DNA from: Alphaproteobacteria bacterium
Lineage (GTDB): Bacteria > Pseudomonadota > Alphaproteobacteria > Geminicoccales > Geminicoccaceae
Direction: 5' to 3'
NCBI GenBank assembly: GCA_027045875.1
Contig: JALUAG010000030.1
Location: 1 to 64,000 of the forward strand
Length of the DNA: 64,000 bases
Below are positions 34,281 through 42,395 of the stretch, in pieces (positions within the stretch are counted from its first letter, which is position 1; the number at the start of each line of letters is the position of its first letter). The notes below the pieces were generated by a model. The model made no database searches. It was not told where the DNA came from and was given only the letters and a program-made list of their open reading frames with translations. The translations under genes were made by a program, and so were the position numbers.

Positions 34281-35069
34281 TCAGCCGGCGGCGCCGTTGT
34301 GCTCGCCGGCACCCAGGGTCTCCTCGAAGAACCGGCGGACTTCTTCCACCCGATGTTCGAGACGCACGAGCCCGGCCGCATCGATGCCGTTCCTCTCCGC
34401 GGCCTCGGCGAGTTCGGCCACGCGCTCGGCGCCGACGTTGCGGCTGGCCCCCTTGAGGGCGTGGGCGAGACGCCGGAGCTCCGGCGCGCTGGCGAGCGCC
34501 CGCCGCATCTCCTCGAGGTAGCGGGCGGCGGTGGCGAGGTAGAGCGAGCCGATCTCCACGATCAGTTGACGGTCGCCGTCGGCGATCTCGGCGAGACGGT
34601 CGAGATCCATGGGAGGTGCCATGAGTTCCTGTCCGTGGAAGGGCAGCGGACGCTCCGGCTCGACGGTCTCGCCGCCACCCTGCTGGGTGAGTTCGCGGAT
34701 GGTGCCGAGCAGCCTGCCGATGGACAGGGGCTTGGCGAGATAGCCCTGGAGGCCGGCCTCCTTGCAGGCGTCCCGGGCCCGCGCCTCGTCCCAGGCGTCG
34801 CCGAAGACGAGGATCGGGATCCCGTCGAGGGCGCGTATCTCGCGCCGCAGCCAGGCCCCGAGTTCGAGTCCGCTGCCGTCCGGCAGGTTGAGGGCGACGA
34901 GGACGAGCGCGAAGGGGGTGCGGCGCGCGGCACGGCGCGCCTCGGCGGCGGTGCTCGCACAGCAGACGGCATATTGCAGCTTGTTGAGAACGAGCTGCAT
35001 GAGGCTGCGGCTGAGGGCAGGATCGCCGACGATGAGTATGGTCTTGGTATCGTCCTGCGGTTCGTGCAT
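34281..35069 (-). CDS. Degenerate receiver domain fused to an intact Hpt domain
   Basis: A 262-residue two-domain signalling protein. Residues 9-125 have the receiver fold, but the phosphoacceptor position is Ala59 (LVLVALNLPDGSG, normally Asp), the acidic pair is reduced to Gly15-Asp16, and the switch Thr/Ser is Gly90. The Lys113 of YLAKPLS is kept. Residues 155-245 form an Hpt domain with the phosphoaccepting His203 in LAHALKGASRNVGA, fully canonical. The protein therefore looks like a phosphotransfer protein with a non-phosphorylatable receiver used for docking. The ATG at 35069 is preferred; longer in-frame starts lack similarity. No kinase adjoins it. Confidence 0.85.
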   Translation of the reverse strand: MHEPQDDTKTILIVGDPALSRSLMQLVLNKLQYAVCCASTAAEARRAARRTPFALVLVALNLPDGSGLELGAWLRREIRALDGIPILVFGDAWDEARARDACKEAGLQGYLAKPLSIGRLLGTIRELTQQGGGETVEPERPLPFHGQELMAPPMDLDRLAEIADGDRQLIVEIGSLYLATAARYLEEMRRALASAPELRRLAHALKGASRNVGAERVAELAEAAERNGIDAAGLVRLEHRVEEVRRFFEETLGAGEHNGAAG

Positions 35070-35124
35070 GGCTTCCGTTCGCCACCCGATGGGCGAGCCG
35101 ATTTTCACCATGAGGCGATAAACG

Positions 35125-36093
35125 TCAAGGAAGCATAACCGATGGTATGCAGGACCGGTGGCCGTGAACGGCCACCGCCAGCTCTCCCGCCAGCCGCGCG
35201 TTGGCGACCGCGAGGGCGTGGTTGAGGCGCACCGTGCGCCCATCCGAGAGCTCCGCGAGGCAGGCCAGAAGACAGGGGGTTTCGGCGGCTCCGGAGATTC
35301 CGGCCCGCGCGGCGCGCCGGCGGCAGCGGTCGAGCAGCGCTTCCAGGGTCGCGGCATCCAGGGCGAGTTCCGCGGGTGGAGGCTGGGCGATCACGACGCT
35401 GCCCGGCCAGCCCAACGCCTCCTGTGTCCGGTGCAGCTCCGCGAGGGCGGCGAGATCGTCGATACGGGGGACCGGGATCTCGGAACGCGTGACGTAGAAG
35501 GCGGGCAGGCGGTCGGTCCGGAAGCCGACCACCGTCGCCGACAGGCTTTCCAGCACTTCCATCGTGCGCGGCAGGTCGAGGATGGCCTTGATGCCGCTGC
35601 ACACGACGCTGGCCGGCGAGCGTCGCAGTTCGTGGAGATCGGCGGAGATGTCGAGGCTCGTCTCGCCGCCTCGATGGACGCCGCCGATGCCGCCGGTGGC
35701 GAGGATGCGGATGCCGGCACGGACGGCGAGGTAGAGGGTGGCGGAGACGGTGGTGCCGGCCGGGACGCGCGCGGCGAGCGCCGGGGCCAGGTCGCGGGTC
35801 GCGCATTTGCGTGCCCGTTCGTCGAACGCCAGCCGCTCGAGCTCCGCCGGCTCCAGACCGATGCGGGCGGATCCGTCCACCAGGCCGATCGTGGCGGGTA
35901 CGGCGCCGGCGCGCCGCACCGCCTGCTCCATGGCGAGCGCGGTCTCGAGATTGTCCGGGCGCGGCAGGCCGTGGGTGAGGATCGCGGTTTCGAGGGCCAC
36001 CACGGGTGCCCCTTGCGCGAGCGCCGTGGCCACCGGCGCCGACAGCCGCAGGCGCCCCTGCGGGGAGGTCGAGCCGGCCATCTCCTCAGGCAC
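35125..36093 (-). CDS. psuG: Pseudouridine-5'-phosphate glycosidase PsuG
   Basis: A PsuG protein of about 320 residues. PVVALETAILTHGLPRPDN lies near residue 30, the metal/active region ATGGIGGVHRGGE and LDISADLHEL near 132-150, and the catalytic Lys in VVCSGIKAILD near residue 165. It cleaves pseudouridine-5'-phosphate to uracil and ribose-5-phosphate. The start is ambiguous: GTG 36093 overlaps the upstream gene by 8 bp, and ATG 36081 lies in TGAGGAGATG, coupled to the upstream stop. The usual partner kinase PsuK is not present; a cyclophilin-like protein takes its place in the operon. Confidence 0.9.
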   Translation of the reverse strand: MPEEMAGSTSPQGRLRLSAPVATALAQGAPVVALETAILTHGLPRPDNLETALAMEQAVRRAGAVPATIGLVDGSARIGLEPAELERLAFDERARKCATRDLAPALAARVPAGTTVSATLYLAVRAGIRILATGGIGGVHRGGETSLDISADLHELRRSPASVVCSGIKAILDLPRTMEVLESLSATVVGFRTDRLPAFYVTRSEIPVPRIDDLAALAELHRTQEALGWPGSVVIAQPPPAELALDAATLEALLDRCRRRAARAGISGAAETPCLLACLAELSDGRTVRLNHALAVANARLAGELAVAVHGHRSCIPSVMLP

Positions 36094-36463
36094 GTTCGAC
36101 CCGCACCGGCGCGCCCGGGGATACCGCCGCCAGCGCCGTCACATCGTCGAGGGCGCGGCCCCAGACGTTGCAGGGGCTGGCGAGGCGGGATTCGCCCGCG
36201 CGGGAGATGGGGGTCGGCCCGAAGGCGATGGCGATGGCGTCGCCTTCCGGCCAGTAGGCGATCTCGCCCGGAGTGACGACATCGCGGGCATCCGGCTCGC
36301 GGGGCAGCGACACGGGGGTCGTGAAATAGACCTCCTCGCCCCAGCAGCTGGCCGCCGATTCGAAGGGAGCCGCGTCCCGCAACGCGGCGGCGGTGGGCGT
36401 GTCGAGAAGCGCCACCCGGATGGTGACGCCGCCGATGGCGATGGTCAGGCGAGGTGCCGTCAT
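36086..36463 (-). CDS. Cyclophilin-like fold protein (DUF369/Cyclophil_like)
   Basis: A 125-residue protein of the cyclophilin-like beta-barrel family typified by Thermotoga TM1367. The diagnostic C-terminal part is GEIAYWPEGDAIAIAFGPTP (near residue 67) followed by the SPCNVWGR segment. The family lacks the residues needed for known prolyl isomerases and has no proven activity. A strong AAGGAGGG ribosome site precedes ATG 36463. Its end overlaps the psuG start, so the two are probably co-translated. A link to pseudouridine catabolism is inferred from this overlap. Confidence 0.8.
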   Translation of the reverse strand: MTAPRLTIAIGGVTIRVALLDTPTAAALRDAAPFESAASCWGEEVYFTTPVSLPREPDARDVVTPGEIAYWPEGDAIAIAFGPTPISRAGESRLASPCNVWGRALDDVTALAAVSPGAPVRVERA

Positions 36464-36559
36464 GTTCCCTCCTTCTCCGCCCGGCCGACGCGGCCGCCGG
36501 CCGGTGCCCCATAGCGCGTTCGGTGCCGTCGGGTCGAGCCGCCGCCGGGCCGCCCGGCG

Positions 36560-37270
36560 TCAGTCGTCGGCGGCGATCCCGCGCAGCCTCTCGAGATCAC
36601 GCAGCGTGATGGTCCCCCGCTCGATGCTCAAGAGGCCGCGGCCGCGCCAGGCAGCGAGCTGCCGGTTGACGTTCTCCCGCGCGAGACCGACGATGCCGCC
36701 GAGTTCCCGCTGCGAAAGACGCAGTTCGATGCGCACGCCGTCGGCGCAGGGACGGCCGTACTCCGCGGCGAGACGCAGGAGCGCGCGGGCGGTGCGCGCC
36801 TCCATCTGCAGCAGTACGTGGTCCTCGACCATTTCGGTGGTGCGGCGCAGCTTGGCGCACAGCATGCCGATGATGCGCAGGGCGATGCCCGGATGGCGCT
36901 CGATGAAGGTCATCACATCGGCCCGGCGCAGCACGAACAGCTCGACCGCGGTGACGGCGGTGGCATCGGCACTCCGCGGCTTGCCGTCGAGCAGCGCCAC
37001 CTCGCCGAAGGAACGGCAGGGCTCGATGAAGCTCAGCACCGCCTCGCGCCCCTCGGCGGAGAGCGTACCGATCTTGATCCGTCCGGAGAGGACCACCATC
37101 AGGCTGTCGCCGGGATCGCCCTTCTGGAAGATCACCTTGCCGGCGGGGTAGCGGACACGCCGACCAAAGGCGAGCAACCGGTCGAGTTCCTCCTCGGCGA
37201 GGGCACCGAAGAGGTCGCTGTCGGCCAGCGCCTCGCGGATCGCCTCCCGGTTGGTCGCCGTCTCGGACAT
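36560..37270 (-). CDS. Crp/Fnr-family transcriptional regulator
   Basis: A 236-residue regulator. The cyclic-nucleotide-binding beta-roll spans about residues 20-130, with the phosphate-binding-cassette-like stretch SFGEVALLDGKPRSADATA. The C-terminal winged helix (about 165-230) has the recognition helix LGGIVGLARENVNRQLAAW. There is no N-terminal cysteine cluster, so it is not an oxygen-sensing FNR. The cassette resembles but does not fully match the cAMP-binding consensus. Ligand and targets are unknown. The nearest gene, the frameshifted dehydrogenase, lies 40 bp upstream on the same strand and may be co-transcribed. Confidence 0.9.
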   Translation of the reverse strand: MSETATNREAIREALADSDLFGALAEEELDRLLAFGRRVRYPAGKVIFQKGDPGDSLMVVLSGRIKIGTLSAEGREAVLSFIEPCRSFGEVALLDGKPRSADATAVTAVELFVLRRADVMTFIERHPGIALRIIGMLCAKLRRTTEMVEDHVLLQMEARTARALLRLAAEYGRPCADGVRIELRLSQRELGGIVGLARENVNRQLAAWRGRGLLSIERGTITLRDLERLRGIAADD

Positions 37271-37310
37271 GCCGCCCCTTCTCCGTCGCCATCACGGGGT
37301 GATGGCGGCG

Positions 37311-38295
37311 CTAGGGTACGAGAACGGCGGCTCCCTGCAAACGCCCCTCGCGCAGGTCGGCCAGCGCCTCGTTGGCCCGTTCGAGCGGATAGGTGCGGGT
37401 GCGGGTTCGCACCGGGATCTGGGCGGCGAGGGCCAGAAAATCCTCGCCGTCGCCGCGGGTGAGATTGGCGACCGAGCGCAGCAGCCGCTCGCCCCACAGG
37501 ATCCGGTAGGGAAAGGAGGGGATGTCGCTCATGTGGATGCCGCCGGCGACCACCGTGCCGCCCTTGTCCACCGCCTCGAGCGCGCGCGGCACGAGCTCGC
37601 CCACCGGCGCGAAGATGATGGCGGCATCCAGGGACTCGGGAGGCAGCTGATCGGAGCCGCCGGCCCATTCGCAGCCGAGGGCGCGGGCGAAATCCTGCGC
37701 ATCGCGATCGCCCGGGCGGGTGAAGGCGAACAGCCGCCGACCCTGCCAGCGCGCCACCTGGGCCAGGATGTGGGCCGCGGCGCCGAAACCGTAGATGCCG
37801 AGCCTCTGGGCCTTTCCCGCGAGACGTAGGGCGCGGTAGCCGATCAGCCCGGCACAGAGAAGGGGAGCGGTGCCGACCGGGTCGAGGGTGGGTGCCAGCG
37901 GAAAGCTGTAGGCGGCGAAGGAGACGGTGTATTCGGCGTAGCCGCCATCCAGGGTGTAGCCGGTGAAGCCGGGCTCGTCGCAGAGGTTCTCCTGTCCGCG
38001 GAGGCAGAAGCGGCAGCGGCCGCAGGTCCGCCCCAGCCAGGGAATGCCCACCCGCTGACCCCGGCGTGAAGCCTTCGACGCCGGGCCCTGCCGCCACCAC
38101 CTCGCCGACGATCTCGTGGCCCGGCACCAGCGGCAGCTTGAGATCGGGAAGCTCGCCGTCCACCACGTGCAGGTCGGTACGGCAGACCCCGCAGGCGAGC
38201 ACCCGCACCAGCAGCTGCCCGGCACCCGGCTCGGGACACGGCCTTTCCTCGAGCCGGAGGGGGCGACCCGGTTCCCTGAGTACCATAGCCCGCAT
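37311..38295 (-). pseudogene. Zn-dependent alcohol dehydrogenase with a one-base frameshift
   Basis: The gene starts at ATG 38295 after GAGGAGA, giving MRAMVLREPGRPLRLEERP. Catalytic-zinc residues follow in frame: ACGVCRTDLH near residue 36 and LVPGHEIVGEV near residue 60. At about 38059-38062 the frame is lost in a run of four C (plus strand). The next frame continues exactly with GQRVGIPWLG, the structural-zinc cysteines CGRCRFC...NLC, a Rossmann segment YGFGAAAHILAQVA and an intact C-terminus to 37311. Removing one base restores about 327 residues. Either it is a recent pseudogene or a sequencing indel in a homopolymer. Otherwise it is a typical medium-chain dehydrogenase. Confidence 0.85.
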
Positions 38296-38432
38296 CGTCT
38301 CGTCTCCTCGCCCTGGGACCCGCATCGCGGAAAGGGGCGGCGGGCCCGGACCACCGACCTCGCCCCTTCATATGTCCGCCATGGCGCGATTTCACGAGTG
38401 CGACAGGATGGCACTCCGGAGCGGCGCCGTGC

Positions 38433-38461
38433 TTGACGCCCGGGCCGCGGTCGCCTAGCGG
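38433..38461 (+). promoter_or_regulatory. Candidate promoter of the cytochrome c gene
   Basis: TTGACG (38433-38438) and TAGCGG (38456-38461) are separated by 17 bp and lie 57 bp before the cytochrome start codon. The -35 is close to consensus and the -10 is poor. It is in the 222-bp gap shared with the divergent dehydrogenase. Confidence 0.35.
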
Positions 38462-38517
38462 AATCCGGCGTCTCGTTCGCCGACCGCTCCAGCCGGTCGA
38501 ACCTGGGAGAGGAAGCC

Positions 38518-38910
38518 ATGCGTTTCGTCCGTGTCGTCGCCGCCGCGGCGGTAGCCGCCTTCGTCGGTTTCGCCGGTGCGGCCCACGCCGGAAGCCACGG
38601 GGATCCGGCCAAGGGCAAGAAGGTCTACAACAAGTGCAAGGCCTGCCACTCGCTGACCCAGGAGAAGAACAAGGTCGGCCCGCACCTCGTCGGCATCGTC
38701 GGCCGCAAGGTGGGTTCGGTCGAGGGCTTCAAGTATTCGAAGGCGCTCAAGAAGGCGGGCGAGGAAGGCATGGTGTGGACCGAGGAGAACCTCGCCGCAT
38801 GGCTCAAGGCGCCGAAGAAGTTCCTGCCCGGCAACCGCATGGCCTTCGCCGGCCTCCGGAAGGAGGACCAGATCAGGGACGTCATCGCCTACATGAAGAA
38901 TCCGAACTGA
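38518..38910 (+). CDS. Periplasmic class I cytochrome c
   Basis: A 130-residue small c-type cytochrome. A Sec signal peptide (residues 1-24, cut after AAHA) precedes one heme site CKACH near residue 40. The distal methionine lies in LPGNRMAFAGLRKEDQIRDV. The fold order and AHG/GPHL(V)GIVGRK segment match the cytochrome c2/c550-like group that carries electrons between bc1 complex and oxidases (or reaction centres in phototrophs). A GGGAGAGGAAG ribosome site precedes ATG 38518. It is monocistronic, followed by a hairpin. Confidence 0.93.
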   Translation: MRFVRVVAAAAVAAFVGFAGAAHAGSHGDPAKGKKVYNKCKACHSLTQEKNKVGPHLVGIVGRKVGSVEGFKYSKALKKAGEEGMVWTEENLAAWLKAPKKFLPGNRMAFAGLRKEDQIRDVIAYMKNPN

Positions 38911-38923
38911 ACGGGTGAGGCGA

Positions 38924-38955
38924 CACCCGGCTTCCGGCGGCGCGGGAGCCGGGTG
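38924..38955. terminator. Hairpin between convergent cytochrome c and EAL genes
   Basis: CACCCGGCT (38924-38932) pairs with AGCCGGGTG (38947-38955) around a GC-rich loop, 13 bp after the cytochrome stop and 2 bp before the end of the convergent gene. There is no T-run on the plus strand, so its strength as a terminator is uncertain. Confidence 0.45.
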
Positions 38956-38957
38956 CT

Positions 38958-40640
38958 CTAGCGCGCGAGCGCGCCCGCGGGCGCCAGCGTCACCGTCGGG
39001 CAGGGACGTGCGGGCGTCCGGACGCCGCGGAGAAAACGACGGCACTCCGTCTCGGGCAGGGGCTCCGTGAAGAGATAGCCCTGCGCCTCGTCGCAGCCCT
39101 CGCGCAGCAGGAAGGCCCGCTGGACGTCCTCCTCGACCCCTTCGGCGAGGACGCGTTTGCCGAACAGGCGGCCGAGGGCGATGATGGTGCGCATCAGTGC
39201 CTCGTCGGTGGGATCGCCGCCGAGGCCGCGGACGAAGGCCTTGTCCACCTTGATGCGCTCGGCCGGCAGCCGCTTGAGATAGGCGAGGGAGGAGTAGCCG
39301 GTTCCGAAATCGTCGATCGCGAGACGCACGCCGAGCCTGCGCAGTCGCTCGATGTTGCGGCGGATGGCGGTCTGCGCCGGGTCGACGAAGAGGCTCTCGG
39401 TGAGCTCCAGTTCGAGCTGCGAGGCCGGCAGGCGATGGCGTTCGAGACAGCGCTGGGCCAGTCCGGCGACGTCCTGGTGGCGGAGCTGGGCCACCGAGAT
39501 GTTGACGCACATGGTGACGCGGATGCCCTCGTCCAGCCAGCGCCGCGCCGTCGCGCAGGCCTCGTCGATCAGCCAGGCGCCGAGGGGCCGGATCAGCCCG
39601 CTCGCCTCCGCGACCGGAATGAAATGGCCCGGCGGCAGGGCGCCACCGGGCCTTCCGGGCCAGCGGAGCAGGGCTTCGACGCCCGTCACGCGGCCGCTCG
39701 CGAGATCGAACTGCGGCTGGTAGTGGAGGGCGAACTCGCGCCGCTCGAGGCCCCGCTTGATCTGCATTTCCATGAGCTTGCGGTGGCGGAAGGCGGCGTC
39801 CATGCGCGCGTCGTAGACCACGAGACGGTTGCCGCCGGCGATCTTCGCCTGGTCGAGTGCCAGTTCCGCCGAGCGCAGGAGCTGCTCCGCCTCCTGAGCG
39901 TGCTCCGGGAAGCGGGCGAGGCCGGCACTGATGGCGAGACTCAGCTCGAGCCCGCCCAGATGGAGCGGGGCCCGCAGCCGGGCCAGGATGCGCTCGGTGA
40001 TCCGCGGCGCGCTGTGGCCGATGGTGGCGAGAACGAGGAAGCGGTCACCGCCGAGACGGCGGGTCAGCTCGACATGCCCCCGGAACTGCTCCAACCGGCG
40101 TTCGAAGACGGTGAGGAGGGCATCGCCCACACGGTAGCCGTAGACGGCGTTGACGTCGCGCATGCGGTCGACGTCGACCACCAGCAGGAGCGCCTGCGCC
40201 CGCCGCAGGCGCAGCCCGCGCACGATCCGCTCCAGCTCACCGGTCAGGTTCCGCCTGACCTCCTCGTCGCCCGGGGCGACCGCCGGCGGCCCCTTGGCCG
40301 AGCGGATCTGCGGACCGACGGAAACGCCGGGAACCCGGACCGCCGTCCGGTGGATGCGTCCGGCGAAGAAGCCCGCCGCCCACATCAGGAGCGCAGCGCC
40401 CAGCCACGGGAGGTGGACGGTCCCCCAGCCCGTCGGATCGAGCCGGAGACGCGGTGCCGCACCGGCCCCGGCCAGTGCCACCGCCGCTCCGGCCACCGCG
40501 AAGGTGGCGAGGACGGCAGCCGAAGATGCAGCGCGGAGCTCTCCGACCAAGCGCCGAACCCGCTTCGCCCTGCCCTCCGCACGATGCCGTCCCGTCCGCT
40601 CCCGCGGGTGCTGAGGGATCATCTCGTCGCCGCCCAACAC
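38958..40640 (-). CDS. Membrane protein with degenerate GGDEF and intact EAL (c-di-GMP phosphodiesterase) domains
   Basis: A 560-residue protein from GTG 40640 (ATG 40622 is an alternative). Two N-terminal membrane segments (about 40-60 and 76-95) are followed by a GGDEF domain (about 140-280) whose signature reads RLGGDRF, so the catalytic Glu is replaced by Arg. The C-terminal EAL domain (about 295-540) keeps EALLRW (322-327), NIS, ELTES, DDFGTGYSSLAYLKRLP and EGVEE, the metal and catalytic residues of active phosphodiesterases. It should degrade c-di-GMP with the GGDEF part as a regulatory GTP-binding or structural domain. Sensory input would be at the membrane or by a short N-terminal region. 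Confidence 0.9.
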   Translation of the reverse strand: MLGGDEMIPQHPRERTGRHRAEGRAKRVRRLVGELRAASSAAVLATFAVAGAAVALAGAGAAPRLRLDPTGWGTVHLPWLGAALLMWAAGFFAGRIHRTAVRVPGVSVGPQIRSAKGPPAVAPGDEEVRRNLTGELERIVRGLRLRRAQALLLVVDVDRMRDVNAVYGYRVGDALLTVFERRLEQFRGHVELTRRLGGDRFLVLATIGHSAPRITERILARLRAPLHLGGLELSLAISAGLARFPEHAQEAEQLLRSAELALDQAKIAGGNRLVVYDARMDAAFRHRKLMEMQIKRGLERREFALHYQPQFDLASGRVTGVEALLRWPGRPGGALPPGHFIPVAEASGLIRPLGAWLIDEACATARRWLDEGIRVTMCVNISVAQLRHQDVAGLAQRCLERHRLPASQLELELTESLFVDPAQTAIRRNIERLRRLGVRLAIDDFGTGYSSLAYLKRLPAERIKVDKAFVRGLGGDPTDEALMRTIIALGRLFGKRVLAEGVEEDVQRAFLLREGCDEAQGYLFTEPLPETECRRFLRGVRTPARPCPTVTLAPAGALAR

Positions 40641-40759
40641 TGTTTCCCGACAGCCTGCTCCTGCGCCCCGACCGGTCCGCGAGCGGATGCGACGGTCCCG
40701 GGTGAAACGGTCGCATGGCTTCGCATAGACGGACCGACGCCGGGCACACTGCGGCGATT

Positions 40760-40802
40760 TTGAAGAGAATTCAAGACACTATTGATCTCTTTATGGTAGA
40801 AT
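40760..40802 (+). promoter_or_regulatory. AT-rich promoter region with inverted repeat upstream of regB
   Basis: The 378-bp gap between the EAL gene and regB contains one AT-rich island in otherwise GC-rich DNA. It holds the inverted repeat TTGAA-N5-TTCAA (40760-40774) and a candidate promoter AAGACA (40773-40778)/TAGAAT (40797-40802) with 18-bp spacing. The dyad resembles an FNR/CRP site but has a 5-bp rather than 4-bp spacer. The rest of the gap to 41018 shows no gene: the open frame there is arginine/proline-rich and lacks homology. Confidence 0.45.
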
Positions 40803-41018
40803 GTGGCGCACGCGCCACGCCGGGGGATGCGGGCCGGGAGGTCGCCGGCCAGGTCGCCGGCGGCGGATCATGCCCCTCGGCCGCGCCACTCTGGCCAGTG
40901 CGGCGATCCCCGCCTATATGGACGCGGGGCGGCGTCTTGCGGCGGTATCGGCGAGGGAAGGCCGGTTTCCGCCGCGACGGCGGGGACGTCCGTATCCGCC
41001 ACCACCACGGGCAGGAAC

Positions 41019-42395
41019 GTGCGCCTAACCTGGGAGCAGCCAACAACCGCGGCCGAGCCGGGGACTCGCGGATGGCTCGGCCGTCTGACGACCTTGCTGG
41101 CGGGCGGCCGGCCGGACGAGCAGGGACGGGTGAGCCACTACGGTCTCGCCCTCACCCGGTGGGTGGCGGTCATCGGCCAGCTCTTCACCATCCTGTTCGT
41201 TCATTTTTCGCTCGGCATCCCGCTGCCCCTGGCGGCACTCCTGCCGGCGGTGGCGTTCAGCGTTCTCGTCAATCTCGGCCTCGCCCTCGCCCTCGGCTGG
41301 CGCGCCCGCCTGTCGGAGCGGGCGGCGGGGATGCTCTTCGTCTACGACATCCTCCAGCTCGCCTACCTGCTCTGGCTCACCGGCGGCATCCAGAACCCCT
41401 TCAGCGTCCTGCTGCTGGTGCCCGTCGGCCTCGCCGCCGGGCTCCTCGGCCGGGCCTGGACGGTGGGACTCACGGTACTAACCCTCCTCGTGGTGACCGT
41501 CATTTCGCTCGCCGCCGACGCCCTGCCGTGGTACGGGGGCGGGCTGCGCCTGCCGCGGCTCTATCTGGTCGCCGGCTGGGCGGGAATCAGCATCGCCATC
41601 GTGCTGATCGCGGTCTACGCTTGGCAGTTCGCCGAGGAGGCCCGGCAGCGGGCCAATGCCCTTGCAGCCACCCAGCTCGCCCTGATGCGGGAACAGCAGC
41701 TCTCCGCCCTGGGCAGCCAGGCGGCCGCGGCGGCCCATCTCTTGGGCAGTCCGCTCGGGACCATCGCCGTGGTCGCCAAGGAGCTCGCGCGGGAACTCCC
41801 GGAAAGCCACCCGCTCTACGAGGACGTGCGGGAGATCCTCGAGCAGACGAGGCGATGCCGGGAAATCCTGGCCACGCTCGGTCAGCAGCGCGACGAGGGG
41901 GCGCTCGAGCGGCTGACCCCGGTGCCGCTGACCTCGGCGCTGGCCGAGATCGCCAAGCCCTTCGAGCGTCCCGGTGTCGCGCTGCGTATCGAACTGCACG
42001 AGGAGGACGGGACGCCGGAACCGCAGATTGCCTTGCCGCCCGAGATCCGGCATGCTTTCGCCAACCTCATCGACAATGCCATCCAGTTCGCGAACAGCGA
42101 GGTTCTGGTGACCGTCCGGCCCTCCCGAAGCAGACTGCTGGTGACGATCGAAGACGACGGGCCGGGATTTTCGCCGGAAGTGCTGGGCTGGCTGGGCGAA
42201 CCCTATCTGTCTACTCGTCACGACAAGGGAGGTCTCGGGCTCGGCGTGTTCATTGCCAAGACGCTGCTTGCCCGAACCGGAGCGACCATGCATTTTGACA
42301 ATACACGGCGCGGTGCACGGGTGACCCTGCGGTGGCCCGGCGATGCGCTGGAGCGGGCCGTCGAGGAGACCAGCAATGGGTGTGGAAACCCCTGA
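41019..42395 (+). CDS. regB: RegB/PrrB-type redox-sensing histidine kinase with altered H-box
   Basis: A 458-residue kinase from GTG 41019 (GCAGGA upstream), close to the 460 of PrrB; the longer upstream frame is low-complexity noise. About six membrane helices (residues 43-200) include the quinone/redox-box motif GGIQNPF at 122-128. The DHp helix keeps the RegB pattern AAAAAH with His240, but the next residue is Leu (HLLGSPL) where RegB and nearly all HisKA kinases have Glu (HELGTPL). The ATPase domain has N (NLIDNAIQFA), G1 (DDGPGF) and G2 (GGLGLGVF) boxes intact. The two following regA genes are its likely targets. No cysteine lies beside the phosphorylation helix. Confidence 0.92.
   Translation: MRLTWEQPTTAAEPGTRGWLGRLTTLLAGGRPDEQGRVSHYGLALTRWVAVIGQLFTILFVHFSLGIPLPLAALLPAVAFSVLVNLGLALALGWRARLSERAAGMLFVYDILQLAYLLWLTGGIQNPFSVLLLVPVGLAAGLLGRAWTVGLTVLTLLVVTVISLAADALPWYGGGLRLPRLYLVAGWAGISIAIVLIAVYAWQFAEEARQRANALAATQLALMREQQLSALGSQAAAAAHLLGSPLGTIAVVAKELARELPESHPLYEDVREILEQTRRCREILATLGQQRDEGALERLTPVPLTSALAEIAKPFERPGVALRIELHEEDGTPEPQIALPPEIRHAFANLIDNAIQFANSEVLVTVRPSRSRLLVTIEDDGPGFSPEVLGWLGEPYLSTRHDKGGLGLGVFIAKTLLARTGATMHFDNTRRGARVTLRWPGDALERAVEETSNGCGNP

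Noticed and set aside
40803-41018. N-terminal extension of the RegB frame
   Set aside because: Low-complexity Arg/Pro/Ala sequence without similarity; RegB length and a ribosome site favour GTG 41019.
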